DNA of 64,000 nucleotides from JACDBE01 sp963714055 (GTDB lineage: Bacteria > Actinomycetota > Acidimicrobiia > Spongiisociales > UBA5794): assembly GCA_963714055.1 (NCBI GenBank), contig OY970227.1, positions 1,488,001 to 1,552,000 of the forward strand. Reading direction: 5' to 3'. The notes under the pieces were generated by a model. That model searched no databases, was not told the origin of the DNA, and saw only the letters and a program-made list of their open reading frames with translations. How positions within the stretch are numbered: position 1 is the first letter of the stretch; each line of letters begins with the position of its first letter. Both the position numbers and the translations under genes were made by a program. This document shows, one piece after another, positions 7,902-16,812 of this stretch.

Positions 7902-9077
7902 GTGCCGGTCGGCGGTCCCCCGCAGGAACGGCTCGCCGGCGTGGGTGAGACCCACCGGTCCCGGGATGCGCTGATCGCGCTGGCGGGAGACCCGACGGCG
8001 GCCATGTCCCACATCGCCGAGCTGACTCCCGACGAGTTCTCGCTGCTCGCCAGGCGGGCGGTCGCCCATGGTCTGGGGACGACGCTGGCAGCCGTGATGC
8101 GCCGGGCCGGGCTCCCCGCCGGAGCCGACCTCGAGGAGCACCGCTTCGACGCCACCGTGAGGCACGGCCGGATCATGGCGACGCTCCACCGGGTCGCCCC
8201 AGTGCTCACCGAGGCCGGCATCCCCTGGGTGGTGCTCAAGGGGCCGGTCATCGCCGACGCCTTCGTCCTGCCGGCGGTGCGCGAGTTCGCCGATCTCGAT
8301 CTCCTCGTGTCCGCTCCCCGGCTCGGCGATGCCCTGCGGGCGCTCGGTGCGGCAGGCGTCGAGACGGTGAACCGGAACTGGGAGGCATCCATCCGGCATG
8401 GGGTGGCCGAGTTCCCGGTGGCGACCGCCGATACCACCATCGACCTGCACTGGCACGTCATCGGGCTCGGCATGACACGGCGGCGGTTCAGCGTCGCCGT
8501 CGACGAGATGCTGGCGCGACGCGTGGCGGCACCGATCGGCGGCGTCGACGGCTACCGGCTCGACCCGGAGGACCACCTCATCCACGTCGCCCTGCACTGC
8601 GGGCTGGGTGGCGCCAACCGGCTCGGCGGGTTGCGCGACGTGCACGCCACGGTCGGGACATCGGACCTCGACTGGGATGTGGTCTCGTCCCGGGCCGTCG
8701 GCTCCGGCACCGGGCCCATCGTCGGGCAGGTGCTCGACCGTTCCCGACTGCTGCTGGGCACGCCGGTGGACTCTTCGATCCCGTCCCGGATGGCGCCTGC
8801 AGACCGGTCTGGCGACCAGGGCGATGCTCGACCGATTGTCGCTCCGCAGGCACTCGGACAGGCTGTGCTCCGGGTTCCGGTGGCGGTGGCACGGCACGGC
8901 GTTGCCAACACGATCGGCTCGGCGATTGAGCTGGTGCGCGACCGGGTGGGGGTGGCGATGGACAGGCCGGCGAGGTGGAGCGCCCACGACCCCGAAGGCC
9001 CCCTTTTCTGGCTACGCCCCACCGGCGGCCCCGACGGGCTGGAACGTTACCTGCGCATGGCGGCAGAGGCGGGCTGA
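7902..9077 (+). CDS. nucleotidyltransferase family protein (NTP_transf_5-like), lasso-associated
   Basis: The core IPWVVLKGPVIADAFV followed by REFADLDLLVSAPRL is the NTP_transf_5 pattern: KG, then a D-x-D metal pair, DLDLLV. LHWHVIG and HLIHVALHCGL follow as usual. Members of this family are repeatedly found in lasso loci, where their role is unclear (they may modify a phosphorylated peptide or act in self-protection; inference). It is transcribed away from B1-B2-C. Start uncertain: GTG 7902 gives 391 aa; ATG 8004 is an alternative. Residues about 295-330 look odd, and the +1 frame there (QTGLATRAMLDRLSLRRHSD) resembles the usual family C-terminal region, so a pair of compensating indels near 8780-8870 is possible. 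Confidence 0.75.
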   Translation: MPVGGPPQERLAGVGETHRSRDALIALAGDPTAAMSHIAELTPDEFSLLARRAVAHGLGTTLAAVMRRAGLPAGADLEEHRFDATVRHGRIMATLHRVAPVLTEAGIPWVVLKGPVIADAFVLPAVREFADLDLLVSAPRLGDALRALGAAGVETVNRNWEASIRHGVAEFPVATADTTIDLHWHVIGLGMTRRRFSVAVDEMLARRVAAPIGGVDGYRLDPEDHLIHVALHCGLGGANRLGGLRDVHATVGTSDLDWDVVSSRAVGSGTGPIVGQVLDRSRLLLGTPVDSSIPSRMAPADRSGDQGDARPIVAPQALGQAVLRVPVAVARHGVANTIGSAIELVRDRVGVAMDRPARWSAHDPEGPLFWLRPTGGPDGLERYLRMAAEAG

Positions 9078-9083
9078 CGGCCC

Positions 9084-9746
9084 CTACTCGGGCCAGGCCT
9101 CCGGTGGATCTCCCCGGGTGGTCTCGGCCTCGAGCCTCGCTGCATAGGTGCCCGCTTCGGTACGGGTGCTCATGCCCAGCTTGGTGAGGACGTTGGAGAC
9201 GTAGTTCTTGATGGTCTTCTCGGCGAGGTACATCTCCTCACCGATCTGGCGGTTGGTCATGCCCTGAGCCAGGTAGTCGAGCACGTTGCGCTCCTGGGCC
9301 GACAGCCGGGCCAGCAACGGATCGGGCTCGCCGCCGCGGATGCGGAAGAACAGCCGCTCGGTCATGGCGGTGTCCAGCAGCGACTCCCCGGAGCCGACCC
9401 GCCTGATGCTGTCCACGAGGTCGTTGCCCTTGATGTTCTTGAGGACGTATCCGGAGGCCCCGGCGACGATCGCCGACATCAGCGCCTGCTCGTCGGCGAA
9501 CGAGGTGAGGATGAGCACCCGGACCTCCGGGAAACGCTCTCTGATCCGGCGGCACGCCTCGACGCCCGAGCCGTCGGGGAGCCGGACGTCGAGCACCACC
9601 ACGTCCGGCTGGTCGAACCCGACGCGACGGACCGCATCCTCGGCGGTCCCCGCCTCCCCGACCACCTCCAGGTCGGGGGCGGCGTCGATCATGGCGGCGA
9701 TCCCGGCCCTGACCACCGCATGGTCGTCGACCACCAGGACGCGCAT
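9084..9746 (-). CDS. NarL/DevR-type response regulator
   Basis: 220 aa. The receiver domain has VLVVDDHAVVR (acidic pocket), VVVLDVRLPDGSG (phospho-acceptor Asp53), LTSFADE and YVLKNIKG (conserved Lys). The C-terminal LuxR-type helix-turn-helix is LSAQERNVLDYLAQGMTNRQ followed by IGEEMYLAEKTIKNYVSNVL. This architecture and the divergent histidine kinase resemble mycobacterial DevR/DosR. The start at 9746 is immediately before VLVVDD; only 39 bp separate it from the kinase start, so both promoters must overlap. Targets unknown. Confidence 0.93.
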   Translation of the reverse strand: MRVLVVDDHAVVRAGIAAMIDAAPDLEVVGEAGTAEDAVRRVGFDQPDVVVLDVRLPDGSGVEACRRIRERFPEVRVLILTSFADEQALMSAIVAGASGYVLKNIKGNDLVDSIRRVGSGESLLDTAMTERLFFRIRGGEPDPLLARLSAQERNVLDYLAQGMTNRQIGEEMYLAEKTIKNYVSNVLTKLGMSTRTEAGTYAARLEAETTRGDPPEAWPE

Positions 9747-9785
9747 CACCCCGCTCCCTTCGGGTCGGCTCCGCCCCTGGGTACG

Positions 9786-10898
9786 ATGCCACGCATGTCG
9801 GCGGACCCTACCAACCTCGCCGCCCTGGTCGAGGCAGCGGTGGCGGTGGCAAGCCAGCCCGACCTCGGCGCCGTGCTCGACACCACCCTGGCACGAGCCA
9901 GGGAGGCGACTGGCGCCACCTACGCCGCGCTCGGCGTCATCGGCGAGCACGGGGTGGTCGTCGACTTCAACTACCTGGGGATCGACGAGGAGACGGCCAG
10001 GGCGATCGGCCGGCTCCCCACCGGGCGGGGCGTGCTGGGGACCCTGATCCGCAACCCGCATTCGATCCGCCTCGACGACCTGCACCGCCATCCCGACTCG
10101 ATCGGGTTCCCGCCGAACCACCCGCCGATGTACACGTTCCTCGGGGTACCGGTCCGCATCGGCGCCACGGTGTACGGGAACCTGTACCTGACCGAGAAGC
10201 CGGGTGGCTTCACCGCAGAGGACGAGGTCCTGGTGGAGTCGCTGGCGGCCATCGCAGGCGCCGCCATCGCCACCGCCCATCTGCGGGCACGGCTCACCCA
10301 ACTCGCCCTGGTGGCCGATCGCGAGCGGATCGCCCGTGACCTCCACGACGCGGTGATCCAGGACCTGTTCGGGGTTGGGCTGTCGCTCCAGGCGCTGGCG
10401 ATGCGACTCGACGACGAAGCCGAGGCGGGGAAGCTGGTGGAGTCGGTGGACCGGCTCGACGAGGCGATCCGGTCGCTCCGCAGCTTCGTTTTCGAGCTGC
10501 AGACCGTCGCCGCCGGGCCCAGCGCCGGCGACTCCCTGGCGCGGTTCGTCGAGGGGCTCCCGGTCCCCGAGCACATCGGCGTCCACGTCGACATCGCCTC
10601 CGATCTCGACGGCGTCGACGCGGGGCGCCTGAAGGAGATCGAGCACATCATCCAAGAGGCGGTGAGCAACGCGGTGCGTCACTCGGGTGGCCGGCGGGTC
10701 GAGGTACGGGTGGACCTCGACGCAACCGGCTTGAGCATCGCGGTGGGCGACGACGGAGCGGGTTTCGACCTGGACCAGGTGGTCCGTGGCTTCGGGCTCG
10801 ACAACATCCGGGATCGGGCGGAGCGCGCCGGCGGCAGCCTCGCCGTCGAGTCTGCTCCGGGTACGGGGACGACGATTCGGGTCGTGCTACCCGGTTGA
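9786..10898 (+). CDS. GAF-domain sensor histidine kinase (DevS-like)
   Basis: 370 aa: N-terminal GAF domain (about residues 10-168, with ATGATYAALGVI and FLGVPVRIG), HisKA_3 dimerisation/phosphoacceptor segment RIARDLHDAVIQDLFG with His187, and HATPase with EAVSNAVRHSGG (N box), GDDGAGFD (G1) and GLDNIRDRAERAGG (G2). No membrane segment, so it is a cytoplasmic sensor. GAF plus HisKA_3 resembles DevS/DosS, but only one GAF domain is present and haem binding cannot be judged. ATG 9786 or 9795. Pairs with the divergent regulator; overlaps the next convergent gene by 12 bp. Confidence 0.92.
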   Translation: MPRMSADPTNLAALVEAAVAVASQPDLGAVLDTTLARAREATGATYAALGVIGEHGVVVDFNYLGIDEETARAIGRLPTGRGVLGTLIRNPHSIRLDDLHRHPDSIGFPPNHPPMYTFLGVPVRIGATVYGNLYLTEKPGGFTAEDEVLVESLAAIAGAAIATAHLRARLTQLALVADRERIARDLHDAVIQDLFGVGLSLQALAMRLDDEAEAGKLVESVDRLDEAIRSLRSFVFELQTVAAGPSAGDSLARFVEGLPVPEHIGVHVDIASDLDGVDAGRLKEIEHIIQEAVSNAVRHSGGRRVEVRVDLDATGLSIAVGDDGAGFDLDQVVRGFGLDNIRDRAERAGGSLAVESAPGTGTTIRVVLPG

Positions 10899-11345
10899 CG
10901 CCGGCCCGGCAGCGACCCAGGCCGCCATCCGGTCGACGAAGTCGCGCACCGTCGACTGGGCGAGCCGGTGGAACACGGCGCGGTCGAGCAGTCTCCCGAA
11001 GCCTTCCAGCGGTGGCTCGTACCTGCCCTCGAAGCTGATCTGGGTCACGTCCTGGCCGAGTGGCGCCACCACGACATCCGCCTCCATCACCGGGAAGAGC
11101 GCACCGGTCCCGGACGGTCGCCACCGCAACGGGAACACGGTCGACCCATTTCCCTCGGCCGGCGTGCCCAGGTCGAGCTCGACCCGCTTGGTGATGGCGA
11201 CGCCGGGACCGACCCGCACCTGCATCGCCTCACCACGCTGGTAGGCGGCCAGCGCCCACTCGTCGAGGCGCTCTCCGGCGTCTGCCAGGCGAGGGACGAC
11301 CTCGTCGCAGGCGATCGGGACCTCGACGAAGTAGTGGACCAGCAC
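10887..11345 (-). CDS. SRPBCC-like small protein
   Basis: 152 aa beginning MLVHYFVEVPIACDEVV. The pattern of an initial beta-strand, a helical stretch, alternating strands (VAITKRVELDLG, STVFPLRWRPSG, VMEADVVVAPLG, TQISFEGRYEPP) and a long C-terminal helix ending VDRMAAWVAAGP is that of START/SRPBCC ligand-binding proteins. No catalytic residue can be assigned. Convergent with the histidine kinase. Identification rests on fold-like pattern only. Confidence 0.6.
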   Translation of the reverse strand: MLVHYFVEVPIACDEVVPRLADAGERLDEWALAAYQRGEAMQVRVGPGVAITKRVELDLGTPAEGNGSTVFPLRWRPSGTGALFPVMEADVVVAPLGQDVTQISFEGRYEPPLEGFGRLLDRAVFHRLAQSTVRDFVDRMAAWVAAGPASTG

Positions 11346-11440
11346 CGCGCCAGCTTATGCCGCCTCGTCCGAGCGGATAGGGGCCGATGGCCCACTTGTC
11401 CCGGGGATGTTGGCCCCGGGGACGTTGGCCCCGGGCTCTC

Positions 11441-12271
11441 TCACGAAGCCTCGCAGGGAGGTATCGGAGCGATGGCGCCGACCGACACCAGCGGGTGGAC
11501 CATGGCGCACAGGGGACGGAGGGCGACGGCGAGCGGGTCTGTGCCGGATGGGGGCGCTCCGGCCTCGCCGCCGTCGAACCAGGCAACGAGCTGGCCGCCG
11601 ACCAGCGCGATCCCCGACGGACCGAGATGGCAGCCGTCGCCGGCGAGCATGTCGGTGGTGAGGGGCCCGGTGACCGGTCCCGCCACCACCCCCAGGTTGG
11701 CGACGCCCCACTCGACGGCGGCCTCGCCGACGGCGAAGCCGTCGGGGCCGATGCGACCGCACACATGGCCTTCCTCGTAGTCGTTGATCGGCGACACGTA
11801 GATCGGGATGTCCGGGTCACGCTGCCTGATCTGGGAGACCACCTCGCTGAGGAGGGCGTTGGGATCGTGGTCGTCGTCGGCCCTGATGCACATCTGGACC
11901 CAGGCGGAGGCGTACCCAGTGGCGGGCCGGGCGGAGTCGTATTTCCGCCACGCCGCCTCGTAGTCCTTGGTCGCCGGGTCGCCCCACATCTCGAAGGAGA
12001 GACCGCCCAGCCTCGGCTGGGAGAGCTGGCCGAACTGGGACTGCATGTGGTAGCCGTCGACGTGCTCGCTGGTGTTGGAGCAGCCGACGACCCCGATCGA
12101 CCCGGGGGGGCCGGGCGCCTGTTCCGGCGGTTGGGCGGCGGCGACCCCGGTCGGCGCCATCGTCAACAGCAGTGCCAGCCCGAGCCCGGCGAGCCTCATC
12201 CGGTCGAGCCTGAGGCGATCACCAATCGCTCCGAAATGCCAGGACCTCAGGTTCGGTCGACTCGAGGTCAT
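11441..12271 (-). CDS. secreted SGNH/GDSL-hydrolase-like protein
   Basis: 276 aa from the ATG at 12271, which has GGGGGGAG eight nt upstream. Signal peptide: RMRLAGLGLALLLTMAPTG, with cleavage probably after GVAAA. The mature part has SIGVVGCSNT where GDSL enzymes have their first block (here GCS, so the nucleophile Ser would be preserved but the Asp is replaced), and a C-terminal GDGCHLGPSGIALVG that fits the DxxH block of SGNH hydrolases. Exported, perhaps cell-wall associated. Enzyme activity is uncertain because block I is atypical. The next upstream gene is the ABC-F ATPase, on the same strand 111 bp away. Confidence 0.6.
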   Translation of the reverse strand: MTSSRPNLRSWHFGAIGDRLRLDRMRLAGLGLALLLTMAPTGVAAAQPPEQAPGPPGSIGVVGCSNTSEHVDGYHMQSQFGQLSQPRLGGLSFEMWGDPATKDYEAAWRKYDSARPATGYASAWVQMCIRADDDHDPNALLSEVVSQIRQRDPDIPIYVSPINDYEEGHVCGRIGPDGFAVGEAAVEWGVANLGVVAGPVTGPLTTDMLAGDGCHLGPSGIALVGGQLVAWFDGGEAGAPPSGTDPLAVALRPLCAMVHPLVSVGAIAPIPPCEAS

Positions 12272-12382
12272 ACCCATCGCTCCCCCCACGCTCCAGCGAG
12301 GCGCTTCTTCCGGCCCTGCCGGGCACCATCTTGGTCGGGGCACGATGCTATGCGTGCTCCGGACACGGGCGATCCGAGGCGG

Positions 12383-13873
<1,491 letters not shown>

Positions 13874-13883
13874 GGGGACCCGT

Positions 13884-16013
13884 TCAACGCCTGCCCAACG
13901 GCAGGTACGCCTGCTCGGCATAGTCGACCAGCATCCGCTGCGTGGAGAACTGAGGGAGCACCGACACGATGGACTGCTTCATCATCTCGACCCAGCGTTG
14001 CGGGATCCCGTTCTCGTCCCGCTCGTAGAACATCGGGACGACCTCGGTCTCCAGCAGGTGGTAGAGGATGCCGGCGTCCTCGGCGTCGGAGTGCGACGTG
14101 TGCGAGAACCCCCACCCGTTCTCGCCGTTGAACCCCTCGTCCCACCAGCCGTCGAGCACGCTGACGTTGATCGCCCCGTTGGCGGCCGCCTTCATGCCTG
14201 ATGTGCCGCTGGCCTCCTTCGGCGGTGTCGGCGTGTTGAGCCACACGTCGGCGCCGCGGACCAGCGAAGCCGCCACCCCCATGTCGTAGTCCTCGACGAA
14301 GAACACGTGGCCGGCGAGGTCGGGGCTCTGCGACATCTCGAACACCCAGCGCACCAGCGCCTGCCCGTCCTTGTCGGCGGGGTGGGCCTTGCCGGCGAAG
14401 ATGATCTGCACCGGGTGCTCCGGGTCGACCAGGAGCTGGCGCACCCGCGCCGGGTCGGAGAAGAACAGGCCCGCCCGCTTGTAGGTGGCGAAGCGGCGGG
14501 CGAACACGATGGTGAGCCGGTCGTCGGGGAGCTGCTCCTCCAGCCACTGCAGGCGCGACGGGCCGTACCCGTGCCGGCTGTACTGCTCGCGAAGGCGCGC
14601 TTTCATCCTGCGCACCATCACCGTCTTCTGGCTCTGGTGCGCCTGCCACAGATCCTCGGCGGGGACGTCGTCAACCGCCGCCCAGCCGGCGCCGTCGATG
14701 ACCTGCTGGTTCCACAGGTCCCCGACGGTGCGCTGGTAGAGGCGCGACATCGACCGCCCCACCCAGGTCTGGGGATGGATCCCGTTGGTGATCGCCTTCG
14801 CCTCGCCGCCGATCAGGTTGCTCCACTCGTGGGTCACCACCTCGCCATGGCGCTTGGAGACGCCGTTGGTGATCGATGACAGCCGGATCGCCAGAGCCCC
14901 CATGTCGAACTGGCCGCCGTCATGCGAGTCGGTCAGCGACAGCAACAGCTCGTCCTCGATGCCGGGGATGTTCCCCGACAGCATCGGCAACGCCACGCTG
15001 CGGTCGAAGACCTCGTTGCCCGCAGGCACCGGCGTGTGCAGGGTGAACAGCGTGCTGGCACTGATCTGCTTCTTGGCCTGTTCCAGTTCGACTCCCTCGG
15101 CGAGCACCGCCGACAGCCGCTCGAGGAGGCTCAGCGCGGCATGTCCCTCGTTGACGTGCCAGACCGCCGGCTCGATCCCGAGTGTGGCGAGCACCCGGGT
15201 CCCCCCGATGCCGAGCACGATCTCCTGCGCCAGCCGCATCTCGCGGCCGCGCACGTACAGGAAGTGGGTGATGGGACGGTCCGAGGGCTGGTTGTCGTCG
15301 TTGTCGGTGTCGAGCAGGATCACCGGGACCCGGCCGACGTCGATGCGCCACGCCCCCACGGCCACCGTGCGGTCACCCATCGGGACCTGCACCCGCAACG
15401 GGCGTCCGGTGCCGGGATCGAGCACCTCCCGGATCGGGCGTCGGGCGACCTCCATCGATACGTAGGTGTGCTCCTGTGCCCCGGAAGGGTCGACCGACTG
15501 TCGGAAGTAGCCGCGCCGGTAGAGCAGCCCGACGGCAACCAACGGGATGCCCAGGTCGGAGGCGGCCTTGACGTGGTCGCCGGCCAGGATTCCGAGCCCT
15601 CCGGAGTACAGGCGCAGCTTCTGGTGGAGACCGAACTCGGTGCACAGGTAGGCCACCGGCCCGTCCAGCGCTTCGGACCCCTCTACGGCGTGGTTGGTGG
15701 CGTACCAGGTGTCGGCGCCCTCGAGATAGCGGTCGAAGTCGGCGGTGACCGAGCCGTAGCTGGTGACGCAGTCCTCCTCCTCGGCGAGGCGGGCCCACGT
15801 GGCCGGCTCCACCGTGTGCAGCATCGCCATCGGGTTGCCGCTCCGGTCCCAGGCCACCGGGTCGATCGACCGGAAGAGGTCGATGGCGTCGGGCTGCCAC
15901 GACCACCACAGGTTGTAGGCAAGGTCGTTGAGCCGGCGGAACTCGTCGGGGACGCCAAGCGGCACCATCGGGCCGACCGGGATCATGCTGTGCAGGGACG
16001 ACGGGAGCGTCAT
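13884..16013 (-). CDS. glgP: alpha-glucan (glycogen/maltodextrin) phosphorylase, GT35
   Basis: 709 aa. Phosphorolytically releases glucose 1-phosphate from alpha-1,4-glucans using pyridoxal phosphate. Features: N-terminal DLAYNLWWSWQPDAIDLF (the domain seen in the shorter bacterial alpha-glucan phosphorylases), AVWHVNEGHAAL, FARRFATYKRA, and the PLP-lysine region KEASGTSGMKAAANGA (Lys about residue 607). Followed by NGENGWGF. It starts 16 bp after cysQ and precedes the ABC-F gene by 10 bp, so the four genes sat-cysC, cysQ, glgP and abcF could be one transcript. Glucose 1-phosphate links it to the phosphohexomutase at 51.6 kb. Confidence 0.93.
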   Translation of the reverse strand: MTLPSSLHSMIPVGPMVPLGVPDEFRRLNDLAYNLWWSWQPDAIDLFRSIDPVAWDRSGNPMAMLHTVEPATWARLAEEEDCVTSYGSVTADFDRYLEGADTWYATNHAVEGSEALDGPVAYLCTEFGLHQKLRLYSGGLGILAGDHVKAASDLGIPLVAVGLLYRRGYFRQSVDPSGAQEHTYVSMEVARRPIREVLDPGTGRPLRVQVPMGDRTVAVGAWRIDVGRVPVILLDTDNDDNQPSDRPITHFLYVRGREMRLAQEIVLGIGGTRVLATLGIEPAVWHVNEGHAALSLLERLSAVLAEGVELEQAKKQISASTLFTLHTPVPAGNEVFDRSVALPMLSGNIPGIEDELLLSLTDSHDGGQFDMGALAIRLSSITNGVSKRHGEVVTHEWSNLIGGEAKAITNGIHPQTWVGRSMSRLYQRTVGDLWNQQVIDGAGWAAVDDVPAEDLWQAHQSQKTVMVRRMKARLREQYSRHGYGPSRLQWLEEQLPDDRLTIVFARRFATYKRAGLFFSDPARVRQLLVDPEHPVQIIFAGKAHPADKDGQALVRWVFEMSQSPDLAGHVFFVEDYDMGVAASLVRGADVWLNTPTPPKEASGTSGMKAAANGAINVSVLDGWWDEGFNGENGWGFSHTSHSDAEDAGILYHLLETEVVPMFYERDENGIPQRWVEMMKQSIVSVLPQFSTQRMLVDYAEQAYLPLGRR

Positions 16014-16029
16014 GGTGGCGCCTCTCGGG

Positions 16030-16812
16030 TCAGCGGGTCTGGGTCTCGTCGATCAGCTTGCGCACCGCCGCCTCCAGCCCGGGGGCGGTGGCGACGAAGC
16101 CGGTGAGCTTGGGATCGGGCCGGTTGAAGGTCACGTCCTCGCCGTCGCGGCCGGACACCAGCCCTCCTCCGGCGATGACGATGGCGGCACCGGCGGCGAC
16201 ATCCCATTCGTTCTTGGGGACGAGCGTCCAGGTGGCGTCGGCCATGCCGGCGCCGACGCAGGCCAGCTTGAAGGCGACCGATCCCATGTTGCGCACTGCG
16301 ATCGGGGTGGCGAAGAACGGGTCCCACTCCCCTCTCCTCACCTCGCTGCGCGAGGCCAGCACGAGGGCGCCCTCGATCTGGTCGGTGGTCGTGCACGATG
16401 CCGGATGACCCCGGCGGGTGACCCCACCGTCCACGGTCCCCACGATCCGGTCGCCGGTGGCCGGGTTGAGCACGCCGCCGGCGACGGGAATCCCATCGAC
16501 GACCAGTCCGACGGAGACGCACCACTCGGGAATCCCCATGATGAACTCGCGGGTCCCGTCGAGCGGGTCGACCACCCACACCCGGTCTCGGCCGAGCCGG
16601 TCGGCGCTGTCGACGGTCTCCTCCGACAGCCAGCCCTCGCCCGGTTCGACCAGCGTGTCCCGCAGGGCGACGTTCACCGCCAGGTCGGCTGCGGTCACCG
16701 GGTCGTCGCCCTGCTTGAGCCGCGAGGCGATGTCGCCGGAGGTGAAGGGGGCCAGCGCCGCCTCGGCGGCGTCGAGCGCCGCCTCGATGCGGGCACGGTC
16801 GCCGCCGACCAC
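16030..16812 (-). CDS. cysQ: 3'(2'),5'-bisphosphate nucleotidase CysQ / inositol-monophosphatase family
   Basis: 260 aa with the metal-binding signature WVVDPLDGTREFIMG and a C-terminal NEWDVAAGAAIVIAGGG block of the IMPase superfamily; the DPLDGTREF form is characteristic of CysQ, which hydrolyses adenosine 3',5'-bisphosphate (PAP) formed during sulfate activation and use. The GTG start at 16812 overlaps the stop codon of the sulfurylase/APS kinase gene by one base, which strengthens the CysQ reading. Other IMPase activities cannot be excluded. Confidence 0.88.
   Translation of the reverse strand: MVGGDRARIEAALDAAEAALAPFTSGDIASRLKQGDDPVTAADLAVNVALRDTLVEPGEGWLSEETVDSADRLGRDRVWVVDPLDGTREFIMGIPEWCVSVGLVVDGIPVAGGVLNPATGDRIVGTVDGGVTRRGHPASCTTTDQIEGALVLASRSEVRRGEWDPFFATPIAVRNMGSVAFKLACVGAGMADATWTLVPKNEWDVAAGAAIVIAGGGLVSGRDGEDVTFNRPDPKLTGFVATAPGLEAAVRKLIDETQTR

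Noticed and set aside
5850..8987. A 1045-codon open frame on the minus strand covering the lasso cyclase and beyond
   Set aside because: Only the last 395 codons are conserved; the rest is antisense to the nucleotidyltransferase and out of frame with B1/B2. The ATGA overlap at 7034-7037 fixes the real start.
9084..10682. A 532-codon minus-strand frame extending the response regulator upstream
   Set aside because: The receiver domain begins at 9746; the extension is the shadow of the histidine kinase gene.
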